From positions 992,001-1,056,000 of the forward strand of contig JAKSGN010000020.1 of the NCBI GenBank assembly GCA_024180945.1: a DNA stretch of 64,000 bases, read 5' to 3'. Both the position numbers and the translations under genes were made by a program. The notes under the pieces are model-generated. The model saw nothing but the letters and a program-made list of their open reading frames with translations, was not told the origin of the DNA and did not search any database. Numbering within the stretch: position 1 is the stretch's first letter; every line of letters starts with the position of its first letter. Origin of the DNA: Macrophomina tecta. Its lineage: Eukaryota > Ascomycota > Dothideomycetes > Botryosphaeriales > Botryosphaeriaceae. Of the stretch, positions 1-9,458 are shown piece after piece.

Positions 1-888
1 ATTAAATCATTTTGGTCCACCGCTGTCTTGAACCAAGTCATGCTTTTGCAATCTCAAACCTTTCCCGGAAATTCTCGCTGTTTGTGACTCCTGTGCTTCT
101 ACTTGAAGTGGTAGAGAACTTAGGGGCCACACGGTATATCCCTGCCAGCACAGCTTGAATGTTAATAGTAAAGGGCTTCAGTTTTCATGGTCAGATCTAG
201 ATTTAAAGTTATCATCAATGCTGTTCAGTTCCTGCTTACTGTTCACAAGAGCTCTGCTTAACAAGGGGGCAGAATGAATTTATCTATTGGAATAAGTACA
301 CCGACGGCTTATTCAGTAGTAATGGGATGAACTGGAATATATTGGCATGATGTTGGATGGGAGAGGCTGTGGAATGGCCTTTTATCCTCCCCTGCATAGA
401 CTACACTTGGCAGGAAATCAAATACACGTGATGTTCCAACAGTATCCTCGGCCTGTACTCTTTCCTACATCTGTAAGTTCCCGAAATCTGGCGCTTCGAA
501 GGTTTTAAGACACAGGCTGGAAGGATTGGCCCGTCTTTTAAATTACAAGGAATTTTATTTCCCGAAACGGCGCCAGCTACGCTAATGTGATCGGGGACCA
601 TCTCTTGCAACCCGATATACGATATTCAGCCATAACATGTTCCTTCGGTCGACATACTTGAACCCGAATATTAAAGGCGTCTTCGCTAGACCCCAGACAC
701 TACTCTTCAGCTCGGTGCAGTAACTATACCTTATTGTCTAACCCGATATCGAGTTTTACCTGACCGAACGCTTGAGGCTTCCCGTAAGTCTTCTAGTCTA
801 TTGAACCTTCATTCGCACCAGTTTCGAGGCCGCCACTAATATTATAGTGTTTTTTTTTTTTTTTTTTGTCACTACTCCACCAGTCTCA
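1..888. other. Left flank, no gene recognised
   Basis: This stretch has mixed base composition and keeps normal numbers of CA and TG dinucleotides, so it is not RIP-saturated. The open frames in it are short, on either strand, and none carries a domain or signal I recognise. It may hold an untranslated region or the promoter of the gene starting at 889. Confidence 0.5.
850..867 (+). repeat. Poly-T tract of 18
   Basis: An uninterrupted run of 18 T lies 21 bases upstream of the chosen start codon of the IFI6-like gene. Pyrimidine tracts are common in fungal promoters and 5' untranslated regions, so it may belong to that gene's leader. It could also be the tail of an old retroposed insertion; nothing else supports that. 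Confidence 0.8.
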
Positions 889-1316
889 ATGGGGCAAATG
901 GTCACGATGATCAAGGAGGTAGTTAGGAAGTCCATTGCCTGGGTCTGTGAGCACCCCCTCAAGACGGCGGTTCGCATCATGAACACAGCCATCATCATCA
1001 CGCCGACTATATTCACAACTCCGTTTCTCGTGTTCTTGGGCTTTACGCCTTTCGGCCCAGCCGCAGGTACGTCCTGTTAAGATCGACGCAGAGATTCTGC
1101 AGAATGACTGATTCAGTTCCTCAAATCGTAGGCTCAATTGCAGCGACCTTGCACTCAGTCCTCTCCCCTTTGGCCGCAGGGAGTGGATTTTCTGTCCTCC
1201 AGAGCGCCGCTATGGGAGGTTACGGCTCCGCAGTCGTGGCAGGCACGGCGCGGGTCTGCGCTACTGTTGGTATTGCGCTGTCGTTCGAGGAGAGCGAATC
1301 AGACGAAGATATTTAA
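889..1316 (+). CDS. IFI6/IFI27-like (ISG12 family) small membrane protein, two exons
   Basis: Exons 889-1066 and 1132-1316 are joined across a 65-base GT-AG intron (1067-1131; donor GTACGT, CTGA branch region, acceptor CGTAG). They give a 120-residue protein. The join splits a glycine codon and restores the family core: GFTPFGPAAGS (residues 51-61) followed by AAG and LQSAAMGGYG (residues 82-91). This is the Gly/Ala-rich signature of the Ifi-6-16 family (IFI6, IFI27/ISG12), whose animal members are small mitochondrial or ER membrane proteins linked to apoptosis and interferon response. Residues 30-52 form a hydrophobic segment and residues 92-110 a second one; the tail is acidic (FEESESDEDI). 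The ATG at 889 is the first in frame after the poly-T tract; ATGs at residues 4 and 7 are alternatives. The fungal function is unknown. Family assignment rests on motif reading only. Confidence 0.85.
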
Positions 1317-1710
1317 GTCGTAGAAACCGATTGATCTGAAGGAGCCAGGAGGCTCCAAAATTGAAAATAGCTACGGCTTAACGGCTTCGAAGGTACGACG
1401 TCGTAATATAAGATCCTGTTAGGTCCCTCTACTGTTATACGCGCTAGTTATTGCGCAGTCTCTGTTCGCAGACCGGACGAAGCACGGTGCCTTCTTTTCC
1501 GGCGCTCGCGGGGGCGGTAGAGATGACTACAGGGCAATCGCAGTGCATTCATATGAAAGTTCAGGATCGCTCGTGGTCAGGATGACCGTCAAAAACTTCC
1601 GCTTCACCTGCCCTATATGTTTCTGAGTAAAGACTTGGCTCCACGGGCGGCGAAGGCGGCTGAGAATTTGCTTAAACGCAATAGAGGAGCTTTAACTCCA
1701 CACCTTCAGG

Positions 1711-1912
1711 GAGCTATTCCCGCATGAGCTTTAGTTACTGCCTTAACTAAGCCAGTACGCGCCATCTTTCTTTATAGCAAGCTTTCCCGCGCGGGAACCT
1801 TAATCGTGCGGCTCTGCTGCCCGTAAGACTTTTTAGTCCCTGCGGAACTGTTCCCCGTGCGGGCCTTCCGTATGTAAGGTTATAAAGACCTTATGCCCCG
1901 AATGTTCGTACA
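1711..1912 (-). repeat. Decayed fragment of an RLG-R LTR in the gene-bearing flank
   Basis: Read on the minus strand this aligns with the first roughly 200 bases of the well-preserved LTR at 52070-52812. Shared landmarks include TTCCCG...GGGC blocks, TGCGGCTCTGCTGCCCGT, GTCCCTGCGG, GTTATAAAG and the terminal TGTACGAAC (TGTTACGAAC in the intact LTR). Most differences are C-to-T or G-to-A, but there are also small indels, as expected of an old truncated copy. It lies about 650 bases upstream of the GH81 start codon, outside the AT-rich island. Confidence 0.8.
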
Positions 1913-2341
1913 AGTTAGGCTATGGTTATGAGCCAGGCCATGTGTAACCCTAGTCACGGCTGCTCTAAGCTGGACTGCCGCAAGGCTTACTGTTTTCGTT
2001 AATACTATTCCTCTTCCTCAACGCAAAGCTAGTCTAGTTAGTAATGAAGAAGAACAAAGAAGCGTTCCTATTTATCGACAACAACTTTCGAAGCAAAAAA
2101 AGACGACGCTTGTCGACTTCACGTAGAACAAGCGGAGGCCCGCGCGTAATTACTCGTTCGTCCGTCGCAATATGTGCTAAATGGTTCGGACCCAAAGTTA
2201 GAGTTTCGTGCCATAATTTCCGAAACTCTTAAAGTTTACTTGGTACTCTTGGCAAGTAGGTCTCGAGTCGCCATGCAAACGGAATAAAATCACGCAATCT
2301 ACCGCTGCGCTTTATCTACCAATTATATTTCAAGACAAAAT

Positions 2342-2389
2342 GTTTAATAATCGACCTTTTTACACGTTTAGTAATCGACCTTTTTATAC
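2342..2389 (+). repeat. Two tandem 24-base units
   Basis: Units 2342-2365 and 2366-2389 share GTTTARTAATCGACC followed by five T. They differ at two positions, both transitions. They sit about 65 bases upstream of the TATA-like box of the GH81 gene, so they could be a paired regulatory site, but the sequence matches no element I recognise. Confidence 0.7.
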
Positions 2390-2452
2390 GAACTCTGGTT
2401 GAAATTAGAAAGAGTTTAAATTCGAAGAAGAAAATACAGCCAGCGCGTCATG

Positions 2453-2461
2453 TATAAATAG
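2453..2461 (+). promoter_or_regulatory. TATA-like box of the GH81 gene
   Basis: TATAAATAG lies about 100 bases upstream of the proposed ATG at 2563. A CT-rich tract follows at about 2521-2558, then CAAACATG at the start codon. That order of TATA box, pyrimidine tract and CAAA-type start context is common in filamentous fungi. It supports the first exon proposed for the glucanase but is not proof of use. Confidence 0.5.
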
Positions 2462-2562
2462 AAGCTCACACTGTAAATAGATCATTTGGAACTTCCGGCA
2501 CTTCGTTGTCAACTAGGTCACTCTCTAAATCACTCTCTTTACTTTTCTTTTTTTTTTCAAAC

Positions 2563-5535
2563 ATGTCGTTAACACAGTCGCTCGTTTGCACATTACTTAC
2601 AACATTCTTATTATATTCGCAGTCAGATGCCGGGCCTGTACTTGGTAGACGGAATTGTGAGTTATAGTGAACGTTTCTTATCAACGTCTTGGGCATTGCC
2701 AAAGCGCATCCTATAACAAGTGTTTCGGTGCTGGGTGCTTATCACGTTTTATGTCTCTACTTCGATACTGGATATACCCGAAGCCCTGAATAAAAGCTAA
2801 TTGCCTTTTCTCCTGCGTCAAGTCCCCGTCCTAGACCCTCTCCCGCCCAGCAGCTACGATGGCCCCCTCGAAATTTCTATCGAGCTCCCAATCTCGCCAG
2901 TGGTTCAGTCTCCTCCGGCTGGCCCAGACCCGGAAACTTATGGGTACACTCCTCAAACATACCAGCGATATCCGCAGGTACTTGGCTATCCTTGGCCGCA
3001 ATGCGCTCCCTATAGTTTCAATGCTCCCTCCGGCGGCTCGTGCCGCAGCAACTACACCTTTGTTCAGCCTCGTCCAAAGAAGCCCACGGCACTCGAGTGT
3101 ACCGACATTTTTGCCCCGCTCCAACACGATGACATACCCGCTCAGATAGAACCCGCCGGAAACCACCCAGTTCCCCGCAAGGGCATCGTCGACCCTGTGA
3201 CGAAACCTACGCAGACGAACAAATTCCACGGGAACTTGTACCTGGACACGCGTAACCAAACGGCTTGGACCCACCCATACTCCGTCGCGTGGGCGCAAGG
3301 CTCTGGCAAGGCCGGGAGCTGGGGTCTTGCCGTGTCCCATATCGACCGGGACTTACTAGTCTTTGGCAACGATACCGCTCAGGACTCTAAGACTTTCTTT
3401 GCTGCGCCAATCGGAATCCAGTCGCTGATCATTTCGGCTGAAGAACTGAGCAATGGGACCGCCATGACACTTGATAATCTCGAGGCCTCTTCCGTCAACG
3501 TTAACCTCGCACCAGGTGCGGGAAGGCCACCCGTCATCACATACCCGCTCGTCCAGGGTATGGGGTTCGTGACGGGGATATTCAAAGGAGCAAGACCTAA
3601 GATCCAAAGCAGCGTGCTGTTCCGCAAAGTAAAGGGACCGATCGCCGTCGGGGGGGTCTTCAAATACCAGGTCACTCTCCGAGATGGAAAGAACTGGCTT
3701 ATCTACGCAAAACCGGACCCTGGCCACGGCATTCCCGTCTTCAAGCTGGTAGACGCCACGACTCTAAGAGGGCCAAGAGGCTGGCGCGGCATCATCAGCA
3801 TTGCCAAGAATCCCGCGAGTTCCGGAGCTGAAGAGACGTATGACAAGGCCGCTGGCGCTTACCCGACCGCGATGCCAATCAAGGGCTCTGTCGACGGGAC
3901 GACCGGGAAATACGAATTCAACTTCGTCAAGGCTGGCGACAGCTCCAGACCGTTGCTTATGTTCGCGCTTCCCCATCACGTGGAGAGTTTTGATGTCGAG
4001 ACCCTCAGCACCCGTACGTCCATAGAGATGTACACTACCACCAAAGGCCTTGCAAAGGGGTTCTTGAGCGACAAGTGGACTATGGTAGAAGAGAACCTGT
4101 CGGTAAGCATGGGGTTCGCGCCGTGGACTCCAGACCGGGGCAGCATCGAAACCCTGTCGCGCGAAGCCGCCTGCGTCGTCAACAATGCAGCAGTCCGTGA
4201 GCTCCAGGAGGACATAGTGGGCCAGACAAACCTCGATTCGATGTACTTCAGCGGCAAAGCCTTCGCCAAGTTCGCCGCCGTTATTTACGCTGTGCACGAT
4301 TTGGCAGGGAACCCGCAATTAGCACGTGAAGGTCTGGTTAGGCTGAAGAAGTCGCTGGCTCCGTTCATTCAAAATACTCAGCAAAATCCGCTCGTGTACG
4401 ACACGACGTGGAGAGGCGTAGTGTCCACTGCGGGCTTCTCGGAACCATTGGCGGACTTTGGCAGCACCTACTACAACGACCACCATTTTCACTACGGATA
4501 TTTGTAAGTTCCGTTCCCTAACGCTCTCCTGAGTCCATGTTTCCCGTGACGGCGCACAGCTAAAACGCACTATGTAGCGTCTATACCGCGGCAGTGATCG
4601 CGTATTTAGACCCGTCCTGGCTCTCGGAAGGGACCAACAAGGCTTGGATAGACATGCTTGTCAGAGACTATGCCAACCCGGTCGATGACGGTGACTTTCC
4701 CTTCAGCCGCGCATTTGACTGGTTCCAGTAAGTACAAAATTGTTCGTTTGATAACATAGTCGTTGGGGTTTAACATTTTCCTAGTGGCCACAGTTGGGCA
4801 AAAGGAGTCTTCTCCTCAATTGACGGAAAAGACCAAGAGTCGACATCTGAGGTACGCTGAACCTTATACAGAGTGACGATGTACGTTTTACTGACTATAT
4901 TTGCGCAACTGCCAGGACTCGTTCGCAACTTACTCCATGAAAATGTGGGGCCGAGTAACGGGTGACGTCGCTTTGGAGGCGAGAGGTATGACTCATTTTA
5001 TGTCTAATACCGGGTAACGTAGAGATGCTGACGGGCACTTAAGCAACGCTTATGCTAAGCATACAGGCTCGGAGCTTCCAGAACTATTTCCTAATGGAAG
5101 AAGACAACGCTAACCAGCCGCGAGAGATGATCAATAACAAAGTGACTGGCATCTTATGGGAGAATCGAGTGGCCTGGACTACTTACTTCGGAGATTTTTG
5201 GTATTATAAGCAGGGGTAGGTCCTTATTTCCCCTATGCGAAGGCCTCGTGACTGACTATGTGCACAGCATCCACATGATCCCCGTCCATGTGCCGACAAC
5301 TCTGATCCGCACAAAGCAATTTGTGCAAGAGGAATATGACATATTCTTAAGCAATGGCGCCATTGATACTGCCCAAGAGGGTTGGAGGGGTATTCTCTAT
5401 GCCAACCTCGCTCTTATCGATGCGGACACTTCATACGACTTCTTTTCGGACCCTTCCTTCAACACCACTTACTTAGATGGGGGCGCTAGCCGGACCTGGT
5501 ATTTGGCTTATGTGTCTGCCCTAAGGGGTCATTGA
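2563..5535 (+). CDS. GH81 endo-1,3-beta-glucanase, secreted, seven exons
   Basis: Exons: 2563-2656, 2823-4503, 4578-4727, 4785-4851, 4916-4985, 5044-5215, 5268-5535. All joins are GT-AG and phase-consistent, giving 2502 bases (833 residues). The enzyme hydrolyses internal beta-1,3-glucan bonds, used in wall remodelling, cell separation or glucan degradation. Seen: DIF...HPVPRKGI, TNKFHGNLYL, WTHPYSV, SWGLAVSHID, PLVQGMGFVT, DSMYFSGKAFAKFA and DHHFHYGY. By analogy with solved GH81 enzymes the catalytic residues are Asp584 (with His588) in DHHFHYGY, and Glu660/Glu664 in ESTSE; all are present. The long open frame from 2801 has no early ATG. Exon 1 was added because it encodes a signal-peptide-like start (MSLTQSLVCTLLTTFLLYSQ), ends in GTGAGT with the right phase, and faces a CTAAT branch and CAAG acceptor. 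The intron 4986-5043 acceptor (TTAAG) is weaker but is the only one restoring the family reading ATLMLSIQARSFQNYFLM. Exon 1 is the least certain part; nothing looks broken. Confidence 0.92.
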
Positions 5536-6139
5536 GGGTGGACACTAAATCTTAAGAGCGTTATCCCTATGCGCTTGCTTTTCCTTTTACATCGCAGCCC
5601 TTCTACCGCATCCTCTTTCCTCTCTCTTTCTTTTTTTAGTTTCTACACATATTATAGATATTTAACAATTTCCTGAATGTTTCTACGTTTCTACATCTAA
5701 CATACTAGAGCACACGATTAACGCGCAAGGTATACTGTAGAATAAGGAGATACTGCTTGCAACGACGGGCCTCTTCTACTAGGCATCGAAGTCGCCAGGT
5801 AGACTGGTGGTATCGAAAGGTTTTACTTGAAGCGAAGAGGAGGAGTCGGCAGTAATTGGACAAGGAGGAGTATCACGTGAATTTGCGATGATTGAGTCGA
5901 GTCGAGTCGAGTTGAGTTGAGTTGAATTCATTTACGCTAACCCATCGCCCTGAGCGATATGCAGGCTGCAGACTATTCGAGAATGTGTGCTACGGCGATA
6001 TACATTTATGTGATAACAGAGGAAATGGAAAGAACCAACGGCCCCTATATATGGCAAGGACAGGGCAGGACCCCTTTACGCTGGGCTGATCCTATCCGTG
6101 ACATCCGCTCATTGCCTCCCTCATTTCTGTTACTCCTGT
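5536..6139. other. Intergenic region downstream of GH81
   Basis: No gene is recognised. A CT-rich stretch at about 5580-5640 and AT-rich sequence following it probably hold the 3' end of the glucanase transcript. A pentanucleotide microsatellite follows at 5892-5926. A 69-codon frame (5959-6168) has no recognisable domain and runs into the inverted repeat at 6140. Confidence 0.5.
5892..5926 (+). repeat. Pentanucleotide microsatellite (TYGAG)7
   Basis: Seven units: TTGAG, three TCGAG, two TTGAG and TTGAA. Unit variation is almost entirely C or T at the second position. Confidence 0.9.
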
Positions 6140-6490
6140 ACTGTGGTCGGAGGCATAAGTTGTGTTAGCGCGGCGCTAAGCCAGCAAGGATAGGAGTTAA
6201 TCTTTACCCAATTCCGCTTATAAATACCTCTATTTACTCCAGTTATCTCGCCCAACTAAGGTTGGTGTTATACTAACAGCAACTTGCGAGAGACGAGCGA
6301 CTCGAATGTCTCACCCTTCGCACGCATACGGACCTGACCGAGGCCCAAACTACTAAGAAGCTAGACTTCACGGCACGCCAGATTCAGTGCGCATACGAAG
6401 CGGTAGGGAGGCTAGGAACCGTCAGCAGTTTTGGTGTATTTTACTAGCCTAGCGCCGCGCTAACACACAACTTATGCCTCCGACTACAGT
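6140..6490. repeat. Inverted-repeat structure of about 350 bases, possible MITE
   Basis: The left arm (6140-6183) and right arm (6443-6490) are near-perfect reverse complements. They share ACTGTRGTCGGAGGCATAAG and the palindromic block TAGCGCGGCGCTA; a two-base GT insertion separates the arms. Arms of about 45 bases around a non-coding core of about 260 bases fit a miniature inverted-repeat transposable element. I see no clear target-site duplication, so an inverted duplication is also possible. It sits just before the AT-rich island begins. Confidence 0.65.
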
Positions 6491-6760
6491 CCGGAAAACC
6501 TTCTCGTACTCGGCAAAATATCCGAGGCATTGCCAGCAGCGATGTTTTCCTTCCGTTGATCCGCCACCCTTCCTGCGGCAAAGTCCGATAGAGACTGAGC
6601 CACGACGTCTCTGCTACAGCGCGGCGACCATGTTGGGTTTCGGTCGTTGATGCAGAGCCATTCGGCCAGTCAGTCGACCAAAGGTACAGCGATAACCAGC
6701 CTAGTGGCTGGTTTGTGCCAATAGCTCTATGCAGGGCTCCCAGTAAACAAATCAAACTAC
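6491..6760. other. Boundary segment before the AT-rich island
   Basis: This is the last stretch of ordinary composition. A 103-codon minus-strand frame (6444-6755) spans it, but it enters the inverted-repeat arm and shows no recognisable domain. I do not call it a gene. Composition changes abruptly after about 6760. Confidence 0.4.
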
Positions 6761-7388
6761 TAAGTCGTATTAGTTTTATAGTTCTAAGTGCTTATAGAGG
6801 AGAAACTAGTAGTTTTCTTAGTATATAAGCTAAGCAGTTTCCGTAGCCGGTGTTTACTAAGCGAACTAGTAATCTAGTAGCTAAAATGCACCTAGACTTC
6901 GGATAAATATACCGGGTATATATATATATAAGTTAGCGGTAATATTATAAATGGAGGTCGAATAAAGGCGCGTAGGTCTTAATAAAGTTCTTATCACCTA
7001 GCTTAGTTAAGCTTAAGGCTCCGTGAGGCTTAGAAATCTTAGGAATAAGCTTAGGTAAACTTCTTAGAGTCGAAAATAGTAGAATTACTTACTTAAAGAA
7101 CTAATCTAGTAGGAAATAAAGAGACTTATATATACGACTAGCCGAAACTCGAATAGAGACTTATTTAGCTATAAATATAGATCTTAATCTTAACTTATTA
7201 AAAAGTAGGATAGAAATATACTTCTATTAGGCTATGGACTTCTAGATTATTATATTTATAATAAGAATTAGTAATTAAATTCTAAGTCTGTAGTTTAGCT
7301 CTAAGAGGCTAATCTAAATATTTTATTTAGTCTTAAGTATCTCTTTAGATAGTCTAGATATATTACTTAATAACTCTTAAATAAATAA
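6761..7388. other. AT-rich relic at the island edge
   Basis: RIP-like sequence with many TAG and TAA triplets in all frames and a short TA-dinucleotide run at about 6917-6930. On the minus strand, 6950-7150 reads through a modest open stretch without recognisable motifs. It is probably a degraded transposon of a family I cannot name. Confidence 0.4.
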
Positions 7389-8000
7389 TATAAAGTGCTA
7401 AGGCTTAGGTAGAGGATTACTAAGCTATATTATAAATAATAAAGCCTAGTAAGTAGTTAAAAGAAGATAATTCTCTAAAAAAAAAATAAATAAAAGATTT
7501 AATAAAAAAGAATAAAAAAAAAGATAAAAATAGAGAATAAAGCTTTTATTAGCTTATATCTTATTTATAAGTATTACGTATCTCTCTAAGTAAAACTATA
7601 GTACTATCTAGAGCTTCTTATATATACTTATTTTTTATATAAGTAGATCCTTCTAGATATACTATATTAGAAATCTAATAAGAATAATTTATAAAAAATA
7701 AGATTCTAGCCCTAATTCTTATCTATTTTATATAATTTTTATATTATAATAACTGGAAATAATTAAACTTTTATTATATATAAAAGAAATTTTAGTAGGA
7801 GCTATACCTATTTAGTTATTAGTTAGTAAAGTATAGTAGTAAATTTTTCTATCTTAGTTTACTACTATAGTTTACTACTATAGTTTACTACCGCTATAAC
7901 TTCTAGGTATATTTATTATATACCTTAGATAGTATTCTAATACCTAAGGTAATATATTAATAAGCTACGCTTATATAAGCTTACTTATTAATATTTAATA
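7389..8000 (-). repeat. Solo LTR of copia family RLC-A
   Basis: This 612-base segment is the reverse complement of the two LTRs at 33151-33761 and 38745-39355. It is flanked by AATAA on both sides (7384-7388 and 8001-8005). A single LTR with a 5-base target-site duplication is the product of insertion followed by LTR-LTR recombination. Differences from the other copies are mostly transitions. Confidence 0.9.
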
Positions 8001-8045
8001 AATAATACTAGTACTAGTATTTCTTAGTAAAAGTTACTTAGTAAC

Positions 8046-9455
8046 TATTACGAACCCTAGAGAAATAAGGGTTTTATAACCCTAAGAGTAAAAAGCCTAT
8101 ATAAAAAAAGTACTATAGAGGCTAAGAACCTATAGAAATAATAGAGCTATAATATTAATATATCTATATAGAAAAAGTAGCCTTAAAAAATAATATATAT
8201 AGACCTAGATAAAATAATAATAGTAGTATATATAAAAGCGATGCCTATATAATATAATAAAACTATAAGAATACTAACTAGATTAAACTCTTTATTACGA
8301 ACACGCCTCTATATATAGAGTTATTAGGGTAAACTAGCTACTAGGCTAGTTATTACTATATCTTTTATCGACTAACTAGCTACTCGCGGTCGGCGGAAGG
8401 TTAGCCGAATAGCTTTATAGCAATGACTAAAACCTAATATAATCGCCGCGCTATAATATAATAACTAGCCTATCCATGAGTTACTAGTTCGAGTCCCGGG
8501 TATATTAACTAGAAGAGACTACCTAGTTAGCTAGCATAAAAAAGAAATAGACCTAGTTTACCTACTCTCGTACGAAGTAAGTACGACTAGTAAATAAAAT
8601 ATACTATAATATAACTTATTTCCTAGCTTATAGCCGAGGTTACGCACTGCCCTTACGGCTAATAGCATATAATCTAATAGTTAGGGGTAACTCTATATCT
8701 AAATAATAAGCTATAGGCTAGTAGCTAAAATATCTACCTTAAAAAAGAAAATAGTATTATAAATACACCTCTATATATAGAGTTATTAGGGCAAACTAAC
8801 TACTAGGCTAGTTATTACTATATTTTTTATTAACTAACCGGCTACTTATAGTCGGCGGGAGGTTAGCTAAATAGCTTTATAGTAATAACTAAAACCTAAT
8901 ATAGTCGTCGTGCTATAATACTCTTATAGAGAAAAAATATTTTTAAAAAAAAAATTATAGATTCTAGAAACTAGCTTCGAGCTAAAAAAAAATAGATAAA
9001 AGAAAGTTAAATAACTTATATAATCTAAGAAATAATAGTTTAGTAGTATAATACTTTTTTAACTAATATAGAAGTTAGATTTTAGAAAATAAGCTTTAGC
9101 GCCTAAGTTATATAAAATCTATAAGACTTATCTAGATTAATCTAATCTAAGATTAATAATCTAATATTATTAATCTAGTAGCTTTAATCTAGCTATATTA
9201 ATCTAGATTACTATAATTTTTTTATAGTATATAAATATACTTTTTAGATAGTACTTTAGTCTTTATAGTTAACTTAAAGTTCTAATATAATTTTATTAGA
9301 GGTAATAAGCCTAATATATACTACGTACTAATATATTATATAATTACTACTATTATTTTAATTCTTTACTCTTTTTTTATTTTTTAAAATAAATTCTTTA
9401 GCTATTTAACTCTACTAGGCGATTCTAAAGCCTAGTAAAAGAGACTACTATTATA
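8046..9455 (+). repeat. RLG-R LTR interrupted by a TRIM element
   Basis: The segment starts TATTACGAACCC and ends CTACTATTATA, matching the TGTTACGAACCC...CCGCCGTTACA ends of the preserved LTR at 52070-52812 after RIP-type change. Removing the TRIM at 8293-8920 and its extra CTCTT leaves about 777 bases. I find no matching 5-base duplication at its outer ends (GTAAC left, TCGTT right), so it may have been rearranged. Confidence 0.85.
8293..8920 (+). mobile_element. TRIM-like miniature LTR retrotransposon, 628 bases
   Basis: Two direct repeats of 166 bases (8293-8458 and 8755-8920) flank only 296 bases. Both start TATTA and end CTATAATA, the RIP-shifted form of TGTTA...TAACA. All the differences I see between them are transitions. 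CTCTT flanks the whole unit (8288-8292 and 8921-8925), and the host LTR resumes exactly after it. The core has no coding capacity. A purine-rich AAAAAAGAAAATAG lies just before the second repeat, like a polypurine tract, which sets the + orientation. At 8486-8496 AGTTCGAGTCC resembles a tRNA B box (GGTTCGANTCC), suggesting tRNA-related sequence in the core. Such elements depend on enzymes from full-length relatives; I see no relative here. Confidence 0.87.
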
Positions 9456-9458
9456 TCG

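Larger units (their letters stand above)
1317..2452. other. Intergenic region between the IFI6-like and GH81 genes
   Basis: No gene is recognised. The stretch contains a decayed RLG-R LTR piece (1711-1912) and a two-unit tandem repeat (2342-2389). A 62-codon frame at 2044-2232 is rich in Lys and Arg and resembles nothing I know. The last few hundred bases are probably promoter territory of the GH81 gene. Confidence 0.5.

Noticed and set aside
2466..2702. A 78-codon minus-strand frame upstream of the glucanase
   Set aside because: It lies antisense to the proposed first exon and leader, and its composition looks like chance.
2831..3340. Long minus-strand frames opposite the glucanase
   Set aside because: They are shadows of a high-GC coding exon; the + strand has the conserved GH81 motifs.
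6444..6755. A 103-codon minus-strand frame at the island edge
   Set aside because: It runs into one arm of the inverted repeat and shows no recognisable domain.
8462..8515. A tRNA gene in the TRIM core
   Set aside because: Only a B-box-like segment is visible; I find no convincing A box or cloverleaf pairing.
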